Below, piece after piece: positions 32,874 to 41,728 of a DNA stretch of 64,000 bases. The translations under genes and the position numbers were made by a program. Positions within the stretch are counted from its first letter, which is position 1; each line of letters begins with the position of its first letter. The notes beneath the pieces were generated by a model. That model was not told the DNA's origin. It was given only the letters and a program-made list of their open reading frames with translations, and searched no databases. This DNA comes from CAVVFX01 sp963747535 (GTDB lineage: Bacteria; Acidobacteriota; Terriglobia; Bryobacterales; Bryobacteraceae). The stretch is from assembly GCA_963747535.1 (NCBI GenBank), contig CAVVFX010000020.1, positions 558,001-622,000 of the forward strand, given 5' to 3'.

Positions 32874-33989
32874 GTGATTCAGTCCAGAGTACACCTGATT
32901 TACATCTTTTGCTTGGGCGTGCCCAACGCGGCCTGGCCGCAAGGTTTGGCGATCGACTCCCCGCGCGACTACCAGGTGTTTCAGCGGCAAACATTGCAGT
33001 CCGGAAACGTTCTGCTTGCCGGATCGGTTTCCGTCGACGGCGACCGCCTCGAAGCCCGTTTCACAGGAACATGGACCCGCATACCGTTCGATCCCAAAGC
33101 GCGCAGCTTTCGCACGGTTGTGCCCATGGGCGCCGGAGGCTGGTACCCGCTCGAAGTTCGGTTGCTGAACCGCCGCAAAATGGTCGCGCAGGCGAGCGTT
33201 CCCCATGTCGGCGTCGGAGAAGTCTTCGTTATAGCAGGACAATCCAATGCCACCAATTACGGCGAGGTCAGGCAGCAGCCCCAGTCCGGCATGGTGGCGG
33301 CGTTTAGTGGGACGGCGTGGCAGATCGCCAACGATCCTCAGCCGGGAGTTCAGGATGGCAGCACGAAAGGCAGCTTCATCCCCGCGTTCGGCGATGCGAT
33401 GTATGCCCGGTACCACTTGCCGATTGGCGTTGCCTGTGTCGGCCATGGGTCGACCAGCGTCCGGCAATGGCTGCCCAACGGCGACCGAATCGACGTCCCG
33501 CCGACTATGGGGAAATTCGTGGTGCAAACCGGCCCTGGCGAATGGCGGTCGACGGGGCAACTCTTCGACGGGATGATCGACCGGATGCGGCAGCTCGGCT
33601 CGGACGGCTTCCGGGCAGTGCTGTGGCACCAGGGTGAGTCGGATGCTCACCAGAATCCGGAGCACGACATTACCGCCAGGCAGTATCGCCAGATGCTGGA
33701 GCGCGTCATCCGCGCCTCGCGACAGGAGGCTGGCTGGGAGATGCCCTGGTTCGTCGCGCAAGCCACCTATCACTCGCCCGAAGATCCCTCGTGCCCGCCC
33801 ATTCGCGCTGCGCAGTCGAGTCTATGGAAAGACGGTGTCGCGCTCGAAGGCCCTGATACCGATCAGCTAACCGGGGAGAACCGCCAGAACCACGGATTGG
33901 GAGTCCATTTCAGCGCACGAGGACTAAAGGCGCACGGAGAACTGTGGGCGGAACAAGTGGGCGACTATCTTGACCATCTCCGGCAATGA
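32874..33989 (+). CDS. Exported SASA-family carbohydrate esterase (sialate O-acetylesterase-like)
   Basis: A 371-residue SGNH-type esterase. The N-terminus has a hydrophobic signal ending NAAWPQ. A small beta domain (about 30-110) precedes the catalytic part, which has the nucleophile block VIAGQSNATNYGE and block with WHQGESDAHQNPE (glycine/asparagine and acid-base neighbours). HFSARGLKAHGELW near the C-terminus supplies the His. It should remove acetyl groups from sialic acids or plant glycans. The GTG start at 32874 leaves 2 nt between it and the divergent EthD start, so its promoter must lie inside that gene. Confidence 0.85.
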   Translation: MIQSRVHLIYIFCLGVPNAAWPQGLAIDSPRDYQVFQRQTLQSGNVLLAGSVSVDGDRLEARFTGTWTRIPFDPKARSFRTVVPMGAGGWYPLEVRLLNRRKMVAQASVPHVGVGEVFVIAGQSNATNYGEVRQQPQSGMVAAFSGTAWQIANDPQPGVQDGSTKGSFIPAFGDAMYARYHLPIGVACVGHGSTSVRQWLPNGDRIDVPPTMGKFVVQTGPGEWRSTGQLFDGMIDRMRQLGSDGFRAVLWHQGESDAHQNPEHDITARQYRQMLERVIRASRQEAGWEMPWFVAQATYHSPEDPSCPPIRAAQSSLWKDGVALEGPDTDQLTGENRQNHGLGVHFSARGLKAHGELWAEQVGDYLDHLRQ

Positions 33990-34090
33990 ACGCCGCGCCT
34001 AAGGGGGATTGCATTCAGGAAGAACTTTAGGCACCGTGAAATTCTTTCCACCCCGGGGCGTGAGGTCGGTCATCATATAGACTGCGAGCC

Positions 34091-34963
34091 ATGCGTATCG
34101 TCATCACTGGAGCGACCGGATTCATCGGCACACACCTTGCATCCACCCTGCGTCAGGCCGGACACGAAATTGTGACTCTGGGCCGCAGCGACTCGGCGGA
34201 CTATCGTTGGAACCCCGCTGACGATGCGCCCTCGGAGGCGTTTGAGGGAGCGGGAGCGGTGGTCCACCTCGCCGGCGAATCGGTGGCGCAGAGATGGTCG
34301 ACGGAAGTCAAGCAGCGGATTCGCGACAGCCGGGTGCTCGGTACCGAACGGCTGGTCCACGGTTTGTCGATTACACGGAATCGTCCGCAAGCCTTGATCT
34401 GCGCCTCTGCAGTGGGATACTACGGCGACCGCGGGGACGAGACGCTGACGGAAAGCTCGCATCCTGGTTCCGGGTTCCTGCCGGACGTCTGCCGCCAGTG
34501 GGAAGAGAAAGCCGATCTTGCCGCATCTCTCGGGATGCGGGTCGTGAAGGTGCGGACCGGCGTGGCGCTCGGACCCGGCGGTGGAGCGCTGAAGCAGATG
34601 CTGACGCCGTTCAAGGCGGGTGTCGGCGGCCGTTTGGGCAGCGGTCGCCAATGGATGCCCTGGATTCATATCGACGATATCGTGGGCATCTTCCGCCACG
34701 CGATTGAGAGTACGGTCAGTGGACCGCTGAACGGCTGTGCGCCAGGCGTGGTCACTAATGCCGATTTCACTGCGGCACTCGGACGCGCACTGCATCGCCC
34801 GACTGTTATGCCTGTGCCAAGGTTCGCGCTGAAGTTGCTGTTTGGCGAAATGGCGGAAGTGATGCTCAGCAGCCAGCGCGTACTCCCGCAAGCGACCGTG
34901 CAGAGCGGCTACCAGTTCAAGTATCCGGAGTTAGGCGCAACGTTAGCTTCGCTGAAGCTGTGA
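34091..34963 (+). CDS. TIGR01777 family NAD(P)-binding epimerase
   Basis: A 290-residue extended short-chain dehydrogenase relative. It begins MRIVITGATGFIGTHLA (NAD(P)-binding loop), followed by GAGAVVHLAGESVAQRWS and KVRTGVALGPGGGALKQM, all signature pieces of TIGR01777. The substrate of this group (YfcH, SDR39U1) is not known. Its end converges on, and overlaps by 21 bases, a decayed vapC-like frame. Confidence 0.9.
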   Translation: MRIVITGATGFIGTHLASTLRQAGHEIVTLGRSDSADYRWNPADDAPSEAFEGAGAVVHLAGESVAQRWSTEVKQRIRDSRVLGTERLVHGLSITRNRPQALICASAVGYYGDRGDETLTESSHPGSGFLPDVCRQWEEKADLAASLGMRVVKVRTGVALGPGGGALKQMLTPFKAGVGGRLGSGRQWMPWIHIDDIVGIFRHAIESTVSGPLNGCAPGVVTNADFTAALGRALHRPTVMPVPRFALKLLFGEMAEVMLSSQRVLPQATVQSGYQFKYPELGATLASLKL

Positions 34964-35104
34964 TCCTCGGCAACTCCTCGACATCCGCTCAAATCCGATG
35001 AATTCTCTGTAGGCCCGGCCAGCGGTCGAAACACGCGCCTCCGTCTTAAGCGGATGAGCAGCCCCAATCAGAGACATCGGGATGTTGGAATCGACGAAGA
35101 TCAA
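34943..35104 (-). pseudogene. Remnant of a VapC-type PIN toxin
   Basis: The TTG at 35104 overlaps the antitoxin stop (TTGA), as in working vapBC pairs, and the first residues LIFVDSNIPMSLIGAAHP are a PIN-domain start including the first catalytic Asp. Only 53 codons remain before a stop, against about 130 in intact toxins. The last part (GFERMSRS in this frame, GCRGVAEDH in the next) looks like the tail of the same domain, so the middle has been deleted and a frame shift added. The other catalytic acidic residues are missing. Confidence 0.6.
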
Positions 35105-35289
35105 TTTCCATATCCCCGTTCAATTTCCCTCATCATCTGTTCGACGTCTGCAGTTGGGAATGAGTGCGTTACGGCACGCCGAACCGCCCTTAATTTTGTT
35201 TTGGGTTCCGTCAGCGGGCGGCTCGCGCGAGCCTGGTTAAGCACGCGCCCGACCCATTCGCCTACTGTTAGACGGTCACGCTTTGCCAT
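35101..35289 (-). CDS. VapB-like antitoxin, probably a relic
   Basis: A 62-residue charged protein (MAKRDRLTVGEWVGRVLNQA, and a C-terminus FPTADVEQMMREIERGYGN typical of antitoxins that bind PIN toxins). The N-terminal DNA-binding part seems short. It lies 5 nt downstream of mqnC on the same strand. With its toxin partner destroyed it is likely under no selection. Confidence 0.6.
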   Translation of the reverse strand: MAKRDRLTVGEWVGRVLNQARASRPLTEPKTKLRAVRRAVTHSFPTADVEQMMREIERGYGN

Positions 35290-35294
35290 ACGCT

Positions 35295-36323
35295 CTAATT
35301 CAAAAAGTAAGTCCGGTACAGCGTATCCCGCTGCTTGGGCACGAAACCCGCATCGCGAATCAGCCGGCGAAGTTCCTCTTCAGAAGCCTGGTGATGCGTT
35401 CCCGCAGCCGACACCACGTTCTCTTCGATCATGATACTGCCGACGTCATTGCCGCCGAACCGTAATCCCACCTGGCACGTTTTCAATCCCGGGGTCACCC
35501 AGGAACTCTGGATGTTGACGATGTTGTCGAGATAGATGCGGGAGATGGCCAGCGTCTTCAGGTACTCGATCGCCGTGGCCTCCTCTTTCACGAACCGGCC
35601 GAGAGACGTATATTCGCGCTGGAAACTCCAGGGGATGAACGCTGTGAACCCGCCCGTGTCCTCCTGGATCTGCCGCACGATTTCCAGATGATTGACCCGC
35701 TGCTCAATGGTCTCGCCGCAGCCGAACATCATGGTCGCGGTGGTCCGCATGCCTAGCGAGTGGGCCGTCCGGTGCATATCGATCCACTCCTGCGTCGAGC
35801 ATTTCAGGCGGCTGATGCGGTAGCGGACCGCGTCATCCAGGATCTCCGCGCCGCCTCCCGGAATCGAATCGAGGCCCGCATCGCGCAGCCGTGCGATCGT
35901 GTCCCGCACGGATAGTTTGCTGATCTCGGCGATATTGGTGATCTCCGGCGCCGAGAAGCAATGACAGTGAATGTTGAATCGCGCCTTGATCGATCGAAGC
36001 AGATCTTCGTACCACTCGATTCCGAGGCCGGGATGCAGACCGCCCTGCATGAGAATGCCGGTGCCGCCGAGGTCGATGGTCTCCTGGATCTTGTCGAAGA
36101 TCACTTCCTTGGGCAGCACGTAGCCTTCTTTGTGCCCCATCGGCCGGTAGAACGCGCAAAAGCTGCAGTACTCGGTACAGAAGTTGGTGTAGTTGATATT
36201 GCGGTCGATGATGTAGGACACCACGCCTTCGGGATGGTGCTTGCGCCGCACGGCGTCCGCCTCCATACCGATGCCAATCAGGTCGTCGGAGGCAAAGAGA
36301 TCGAGGATTTCCAGTCGTGTCAT
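35295..36323 (-). CDS. mqnC: Cyclic dehypoxanthinyl futalosine synthase MqnC
   Basis: A 342-residue radical SAM enzyme. The cluster motif is Cys49-x3-Cys53-x2-Cys56 in CTEYCSFCAFY. Other family stretches are VVSYIIDRNINYTNF, GGTGILMQGGLHPGLGIEWY, IPGGGAEIL, and GLKTCQVGLRFGGNDVGSIM. MqnC closes the dehypoxanthinyl futalosine ring on the futalosine route to menaquinone. ATG 36323 fits the family N-terminus; an earlier in-frame start adds 15 unrelated residues. It diverges from hpt, 38 nt between starts. Confidence 0.93.
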   Translation of the reverse strand: MTRLEILDLFASDDLIGIGMEADAVRRKHHPEGVVSYIIDRNINYTNFCTEYCSFCAFYRPMGHKEGYVLPKEVIFDKIQETIDLGGTGILMQGGLHPGLGIEWYEDLLRSIKARFNIHCHCFSAPEITNIAEISKLSVRDTIARLRDAGLDSIPGGGAEILDDAVRYRISRLKCSTQEWIDMHRTAHSLGMRTTATMMFGCGETIEQRVNHLEIVRQIQEDTGGFTAFIPWSFQREYTSLGRFVKEEATAIEYLKTLAISRIYLDNIVNIQSSWVTPGLKTCQVGLRFGGNDVGSIMIEENVVSAAGTHHQASEEELRRLIRDAGFVPKQRDTLYRTYFLN

Positions 36324-36361
36324 GGTCGAGCGAGTTTCAATATCTATTATGCTGGTTCGGA

Positions 36362-36889
36362 ATGGCACTGCGCACGCTTATCTCCTCCGACAGAATCCGC
36401 ACTCGAATTGGCGAGCTCGGAAAAGAGATCGATCGCGACTACCCCACTGGCACCCTATACCTGATTTGCATCCTCAAGGGTGCGACCATCTTTCTCTCCG
36501 ACCTGGCCCGATCGATTCAGCGCGATGCGTTTATCGATTTCATGGGCATTGCCAGTTACGGCAAAGGAAAAACCTCGTCGGGCGAGGTTAAAGTGACGAA
36601 GGATCTCGACATTTCGCTCGAAGGCGCGGACGTTCTGATCGTCGAGGACATCGTGGACAGCGGCATCACGCTGAACTACCTGACGCAGCTGCTGAGGCAG
36701 CGCCGCCCGCGTTCCCTCGAGATCTGCGCATTGCTCGACAAGCCCGAGAGGCGGCAGCGTCCCGTCCCGGTGAAGTATGTCGGCTTCCAGATACCGGACG
36801 AGTTCGTAGTGGGCTATGGTCTGGACTATGCGGAAAAATATCGCAACCTGCCGGACGTCTGTATCCTCGAACCCGACGTCGCCGCGTAA
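36362..36889 (+). CDS. hpt: Hypoxanthine phosphoribosyltransferase
   Basis: A 175-residue type I phosphoribosyltransferase. LICILKGATIFLSDLAR and the PRPP motif VLIVEDIVDSGITL (residues about 96-109) are typical, and VKYVGFQIPDEFVVGYGLDY near the C-terminus binds the purine base. It makes IMP from hypoxanthine and PRPP in the cytoplasm. The upstream ATG 15 codons earlier is disfavoured by family length. It lies divergently beside mqnC, whose pathway releases hypoxanthine at the MqnB step. Confidence 0.93.
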   Translation: MALRTLISSDRIRTRIGELGKEIDRDYPTGTLYLICILKGATIFLSDLARSIQRDAFIDFMGIASYGKGKTSSGEVKVTKDLDISLEGADVLIVEDIVDSGITLNYLTQLLRQRRPRSLEICALLDKPERRQRPVPVKYVGFQIPDEFVVGYGLDYAEKYRNLPDVCILEPDVAA

Positions 36890-36914
36890 CCCTTGTGTGA
36901 CAGGCTTTCGTCCG

Positions 36915-38582
36915 TCAACGTTCCAGATAGACTCCGAAGCCGTAAAGTGTGTTGTCGGTGGTCGAGAAGAATACGCGGCCGTTGGCGACCGTCACTCCTG
37001 TAAGGTTGCCCGGGGCCGTCACTTGGCCGCCGGTCGAGTACATCTCCTTACCCGTGGTCCCATCCAGCGCGTAGAGGACCGCCCCCGCGGCGCTCTTCAG
37101 ACGCTCGTCTATCCCGTAGTCTCCTGCGGATAGCGCGAAGATCACACCGCTCGTGATGACCGGCGGTTCCGGCGAGCGGATGTCGCGCGAGGCCCACGCC
37201 GGCGTGAGCGCCAGTTTCCCGCCACGATCGTCCAACTTGAATGCTACGATCGATCCGTTCGGAGCAGCGGTAGAATTTCCCGGGACCTTCAACTCGGGAT
37301 TCACCGGCCCCCAGACCGGCGCCAGGATCCAGCGGATGCCGGCCGAATCCTGCCAACTCGACAACCCTCCCCAAATGCCTCCGCCGGCTGACGCCACTCG
37401 CGACGTTTGAAACAGCGATGTCTTATGATCCTCGCCGCCCGGAGTCTTCGCGTCCAATAGATACAGACGGCCGTCCGCGCCCGCAGTCACCACCAGTTCT
37501 TTCTCCTTGTGGGTGAATACCACCGGCGTCGTAAGATTCGCTAAGCCTTTCGCGTCTGCGCCCGGGTCCGAAAGCGTGAAGTAGTTGGCCAGCTTGAGAG
37601 TCTTCGGCGTTAATGCCAGAAGGGTGTTGGACCATTTGTTCGACCCCGGATCCATGACGCCGGGTCCGGTCTGCACAAAAACCGTTCCATCGGTGCCCAT
37701 CGCCAGCCCACCGTGCCGGGAGACGCTTCCTCCGTTCAGAACGAACTTCGCCACGGGAGCGGACTTTTTGTCGGGATTGCTCAAATCGATCGCCCACACG
37801 CCGCTGCTGCCGTTTCCGCAGTCCGTGGCCGTGGTGTAGACTGCGTTGTCGACCACAGTCAGACTGGCAGCCCTCGTGTGGGCCGGAACGAAAGTCAGCG
37901 CGGGTGCGACCTCTTCGCCTGTCGAGGTATTCATCAAGTGAAGCTTGCCGTCGCTCGAAACGCCGAAAAGCGGACGCGGTGCGCCGAAACCACTCGCCCC
38001 AAGCGTTCCTCTGCTCATGGGACGTGCGGGAGGCTCGGCCGGCGGCACCGCGGCGCCTTTAGCAGGTGTGGGCGCTGCAGGTGGGGGTGTAGTTGGAGCA
38101 CCGGGTCCCGGACCACTGATGCCGCCCGGACGCGGCCGCACACCGAAATTGATCGGCGGTATCAACGCGGGGATGGCCGTCACGCCGCCACACGCGTCCG
38201 GCGCGCTGCCGGCCTTGGCCTTGGAACGCGTATCGAACTGTTTCTGCCAGAAGATCCGATCCATATCTACATCGATCGCCCACATGTTCCCGGCACTGCC
38301 GGCGACGAAGGCCAGTTCCTTAAACCCCCGATAGGAAATCAGCAGACCGATGATCACTGGAGGGGTGAGCGAGTATGGACCGGTTTGCCCGTTCTCCAGC
38401 TTGCGCTTCAGGACCAGTTGGAAATCCTTGACGTTCTCTTGCGTAATTCTCGAGTCGATTTTCTCCCAGCCCGTGCGCTGCGCATCGCCGTTATAGGATG
38501 GCCAATCGATCGGACGGCCCTGCGCGTTCGCCGGCGGGCAGCAAAGCAAACCAATCGCGAGCTGAACCGAGATTCTTTTCAT
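36915..38582 (-). CDS. Exported PQQ-type beta-propeller quinoprotein, second in operon
   Basis: A 555-residue protein with a signal peptide (CCPPANAQ) and the quinoprotein opening IDWPSYNGDAQRTGWEKID. WD-like PQQ blades follow (GSAGNMWAIDVDMDRIFWQ, AVYTTATDCGNGSSGVWAID, TAGADGRLYLLDAKTPGGED). A Pro/Ala/Gly-rich linker of about 50 residues interrupts the first third (near residues 140-190). The ATG overlaps the stop of the upstream paralogue (ATGA). It is likely a periplasmic PQQ-binding dehydrogenase or propeller scaffold. Whether it binds PQQ is not certain, because the Ca-ligand and Trp-docking residues cannot be placed by eye. Confidence 0.82.
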   Translation of the reverse strand: MKRISVQLAIGLLCCPPANAQGRPIDWPSYNGDAQRTGWEKIDSRITQENVKDFQLVLKRKLENGQTGPYSLTPPVIIGLLISYRGFKELAFVAGSAGNMWAIDVDMDRIFWQKQFDTRSKAKAGSAPDACGGVTAIPALIPPINFGVRPRPGGISGPGPGAPTTPPPAAPTPAKGAAVPPAEPPARPMSRGTLGASGFGAPRPLFGVSSDGKLHLMNTSTGEEVAPALTFVPAHTRAASLTVVDNAVYTTATDCGNGSSGVWAIDLSNPDKKSAPVAKFVLNGGSVSRHGGLAMGTDGTVFVQTGPGVMDPGSNKWSNTLLALTPKTLKLANYFTLSDPGADAKGLANLTTPVVFTHKEKELVVTAGADGRLYLLDAKTPGGEDHKTSLFQTSRVASAGGGIWGGLSSWQDSAGIRWILAPVWGPVNPELKVPGNSTAAPNGSIVAFKLDDRGGKLALTPAWASRDIRSPEPPVITSGVIFALSAGDYGIDERLKSAAGAVLYALDGTTGKEMYSTGGQVTAPGNLTGVTVANGRVFFSTTDNTLYGFGVYLER

Positions 38583-40129
38583 TGCTGGCCTCCCGGCAGA
38601 CCGAAGCAATAGAGAACGCTGTCGAACGTGCCGATATACACGCGGCCGTTCGCCACCGATAGCCCACTGAAGTGGTTGAACGATTTGATCTGATCGCCGC
38701 TCGAGTACAACTCCTTCCCGGTTTCGGCATCGAGCGCGTAAAGTACGGCGTGCGTGGAGGCCTTGATCCGCATGGAGCTTTTGTCGGCCAGCCCGCGATC
38801 GGCGTAAGCCTGCCTCGTGTTTTCGCCGCTGCCATAGCCAAAGACCACCCCGTTGGCAATCACCGGCGGCTCCGCCTGATCCATGTCTCGCGACATCCAC
38901 ACCGGCACCAACCGCGGCCTCCCCTCTTTGTCCTCTACCTTGAACGCGACCACCGCTCCATGCGTGACCGGACCATACGAAACCGGCGGCTTGAAATCAG
39001 GATGTACCGGACCCCAGAAAGGCGTCAACGCCCAGCGCGTGCCGCCGGTATCTTCCCAACTGGCCATTTCACCCCAGATGCCCGCCGACTGGAAATCCGC
39101 TTCTTCATTGCACAGCAACTGCGTGCGATCGACCGGCGATTGATGATTCTCGCCTCCTGCGGATTTCGTATCGAGAAGATAGACGCGGCACTCTTTGCTG
39201 CCCGTGACCATCAGCTCGCGGCCTTTGTAATTGAAGATGGCCGGCGTGACCTGCATATCGAGATCGCGCTTCTGCAGCCAGACCGCATTCGACGGAATGT
39301 ACCAATCCTTGATCTTGAGTTCATCTCCCTCCACCTTCGCGCCGATGAGTCCGTTGCCATAAGTCTCTTTCGCCGGATCGTAATGCCCGTCGCCGGTCGG
39401 CGCCCAGGCGACTCCGCTCGAATCGATCGCCGCACCCGCCCGTCCCCACATCCCGCCGCTGTGTGGACTCGCGGTCATCACTTTATGTTCGGGATCGGTG
39501 ATGCTGACAGCCCACATCTGGTTGGGATTTCCAGCGCACCCTTGCGAGGTGGTGGTAAACAAAACGTTGTTCCACAGATTCAGCGAGTACGACTTCCCGT
39601 TGGGATATCCAAAGGCGAACGGGGTCGCGACATCTTCGCCATCAGCGACATTGAGCGAATGTACCTGGCCGTCGCCTGCCATGGCATACACCGTTCTGCC
39701 GCCGTTAGCGTTCGGCGGGCCGATAACCGGAGTCGCGGTCTGTCCCGGAGGACACAGCGGATCGTCGATTTTGCCTCTCCGCGCCGGCGGCGGATATTCG
39801 AAATGCTTTTTCCAGATAATCTTCCCGGTCTCCACGTCAATCGCGTAAATGTTATCGGAAATGCCTGCCTCGATGGCGATCTGCCTGGGGCCGCTGGACG
39901 CCTTCACCTGGTCGACGATCAGCGGCGGAAAGAGCGAATGCATCTCCTGCGGCGCGTTGTCGAGCTGGATCTTCCAGAGGATCTTGAGGTTCTTGACATT
40001 ATCCCGGGTCAGGATCTTCTCGTCGCGCTGCCAGTTATCGCGCCTGGTGTTGCCGCCGTCGGTGGGCCACTCCGCGCCCCAGAGCAGGGCGCAGCCGGCG
40101 AGCAAGATCATGAGATAGGTTCTTCGCAT
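38579..40129 (-). CDS. Exported PQQ-type beta-propeller quinoprotein, first in pair
   Basis: A 516-residue paralogue of the next gene, beginning with a signal peptide (MILLAGCALLWGAEW) and WPTDGGNTRRDNWQRDEKIL. Blades include IYAIDVETGKIIWKKHFEYP, VYAMAGDGQVHSLNVADGED, MVTGSKECRVYLLDTKSAGG, and VLYALDAETGKELYSSGDQ. Both proteins share the pattern EPPVIxxGVxFxxxxG and the closing VANGRVxxxTxDxxLYxFG, so they arose by duplication. It lies downstream of the cytochrome c-HhH gene and is translationally coupled to its paralogue, suggesting oxidation of an alcohol or sugar with electrons going to the cytochrome. Confidence 0.85.
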   Translation of the reverse strand: MRRTYLMILLAGCALLWGAEWPTDGGNTRRDNWQRDEKILTRDNVKNLKILWKIQLDNAPQEMHSLFPPLIVDQVKASSGPRQIAIEAGISDNIYAIDVETGKIIWKKHFEYPPPARRGKIDDPLCPPGQTATPVIGPPNANGGRTVYAMAGDGQVHSLNVADGEDVATPFAFGYPNGKSYSLNLWNNVLFTTTSQGCAGNPNQMWAVSITDPEHKVMTASPHSGGMWGRAGAAIDSSGVAWAPTGDGHYDPAKETYGNGLIGAKVEGDELKIKDWYIPSNAVWLQKRDLDMQVTPAIFNYKGRELMVTGSKECRVYLLDTKSAGGENHQSPVDRTQLLCNEEADFQSAGIWGEMASWEDTGGTRWALTPFWGPVHPDFKPPVSYGPVTHGAVVAFKVEDKEGRPRLVPVWMSRDMDQAEPPVIANGVVFGYGSGENTRQAYADRGLADKSSMRIKASTHAVLYALDAETGKELYSSGDQIKSFNHFSGLSVANGRVYIGTFDSVLYCFGLPGGQQ

Positions 40130-40210
40130 AGGGATGAATTCTCCAAAGTATCAGTTTTGGGTGCGCGGTTGCTCGGAACCTGAGGCTGGACGGCTCGTCT
40201 GCCGCTGGGG

Positions 40211-40712
40211 CTAGAAAGCCAGGCGGTTCTTGTTGGCTTCGATTTTAACCGCGTCCACGCCGGGGACCTTCTTCGAGCTCTTCGACGTTCTTATAGTCGC
40301 CCTTATCCTGGCGTTGCTGGACGATGGCGACGGCCTGCTTGTTGGTCAGGTGCAATGCAGCCTCCAGGTCCTTGACCGTCGCCTTATTGACATTGACCTT
40401 CATGACCGGAGAAGTCTTGGAAAAATTGGTCGCAAGATAGTCGACCACCTGGTACAGTTCCTCGTCGGTGCCGGTTGCGCCTCGCTGAACCATGTCCTCG
40501 ACGATCGCTCCCCAGGTTTCGCGCTCTTCCTGGCGTCCAATCACCAGTTCCGCGGCGTGGCATTCGCCGCAAACTTTTTGAGTGACCTCTTTGCCCGGTC
40601 CGTCAGGCAGCTTCAGTGTTTGAGCCTTTAGAGCGGGTATACAACTGAGGCACAGCGCTGCACCGAAGGTCGCGGCAATTAATCGAGTGGGCACCTTTTC
40701 TTTATACTCCAT
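40211..40712 (-). pseudogene. Exported cytochrome c fused to helix-hairpin-helix (ComEA-type) domain, frameshift near end
   Basis: The signal peptide (residues 1-30, ending ALKAQ) is followed by one c-type heme site CGECH and helices typical of small cytochromes (WGAIVEDMVQRG, YQVVDYLATNF). Then a ComEA-like HhH domain follows (VNVNKATVKDLEAALHLTN, AVAIVQQRQDKGDYKNVEEL). As written the frame ends EEGPRRGRG at 40245. A single-base shift near 40277 restores KKVPGVDAVKIEANKNRLAF and a stop at 40211, the expected domain end. It heads the quinoprotein gene pair, which makes it a candidate electron acceptor. The shift may be a sequence error. Confidence 0.78.
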
Positions 40713-40755
40713 GTAACCCGCCGCACGTTTCCGTTTCCATCGGTAAACTTGAAGA

Positions 40756-41640
40756 ATGCCGACTCGAAGGGAGGTGCTCGCCCGCCTGATTGCCGCCGCT
40801 GTTCCGGCCTGGGCCGAGTACCCGGATATTCGTACCGTGCCGCCCGATCTGGCGACGCCGCAAGTCAGGGATGCGAATCCAGCGCCGGGGCTGCGGGTTC
40901 GCCAGACCCTGCCCGAGTACAAAACCTCGGATATCCATCATGCGCTTTATCTCCCGGTCGACTGGCGTCCGCGCCGCCGCTACCCCGTCATCGTCGAGTA
41001 CGCCGGCAACGGGAACTACCACAACGCCTATGGAGACATCTCCGAGGGCGTGGTGGAGGGCTCGAATCTGGGTTACGGTATTTCCGGGGGGAAGGGATTT
41101 TTGTGGGTGTGCCTGCCTTATGTCGATCCCCACGCAGGGCGCAACCAGAACTTGTGGTGGGGCGACGCGGATGCGACCGTCGATTATTGCAAGAAGGCGG
41201 TGGGCGCCATCTGTCGGCAATTCGGCGGCGATCCCCGAGCCATCCTTCTCGCGGGCTTCTCACGCGGAGCGATCGCTTGCAACTATATCGGACTGCGCGA
41301 CGACGAGATTGCCCGCCTGTGGCTCGGCTTCATTCCCTACAGCCAGTACGACGGAGTCAAGACGTGGCCCTACGCGGACTGCGACCGCGCCTCAGCCGTC
41401 CGCAGACTCGAGCGGCTAAAGGGCCGGGCTCAATTCATCATCCAGGAGAATTCCGTGGAGGAGACCCGCGGATACCTGCAATCGACTGGAATCCGGGCTC
41501 CCTTCACCTTCGTCACCTTGCCGTATCGGAATCACAACGATTCCTGGGTGCTGCGGGATATCCCGGCTCGCCGTCAGGTTCGCGCCTGGGTGAAAAAAAC
41601 CTTGAAGGACCGCCCGGGTTCAAACACGCGGCACCCGTAG
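40756..41640 (+). CDS. Tat-exported alpha/beta hydrolase
   Basis: A 294-residue protein with a twin-arginine-like start (MPTRREVLARLIAAAVPAWA). The hydrolase core includes RYPVIVEYAGNGNY, a nucleophile elbow GFSRGA (Ser near residue 171), and YRNHNDSWVLRDI near the end which may hold the catalytic His. It resembles putative polyhydroxybutyrate-depolymerase/esterase-like exported proteins. The substrate is unknown. It diverges from the cytochrome/quinoprotein operon with 43 nt between starts. Confidence 0.72.
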   Translation: MPTRREVLARLIAAAVPAWAEYPDIRTVPPDLATPQVRDANPAPGLRVRQTLPEYKTSDIHHALYLPVDWRPRRRYPVIVEYAGNGNYHNAYGDISEGVVEGSNLGYGISGGKGFLWVCLPYVDPHAGRNQNLWWGDADATVDYCKKAVGAICRQFGGDPRAILLAGFSRGAIACNYIGLRDDEIARLWLGFIPYSQYDGVKTWPYADCDRASAVRRLERLKGRAQFIIQENSVEETRGYLQSTGIRAPFTFVTLPYRNHNDSWVLRDIPARRQVRAWVKKTLKDRPGSNTRHP

Positions 41641-41728
41641 CCGTCCGTAGAACCAGGTATGCGACGAGTGTGTCGACGCATGGGCAACCTCAAGCGCCGT
41701 GTTGATATAATTCTCCGGAGCTTGCGGG

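Noticed and set aside
36915..38582. Repeat insertion in the quinoprotein (Pro/Ala/Gly-rich stretch near residues 140-190)
   Set aside because: The bases do not match any of the palindromic families; it reads as an ordinary low-complexity linker.
41681..41711. Promoter with TATAAT for the 41729 oxidoreductase
   Set aside because: The -10 box is good, but the -35 is poor and the start of transcription would fall on the Shine-Dalgarno, so it was left out as a separate feature.
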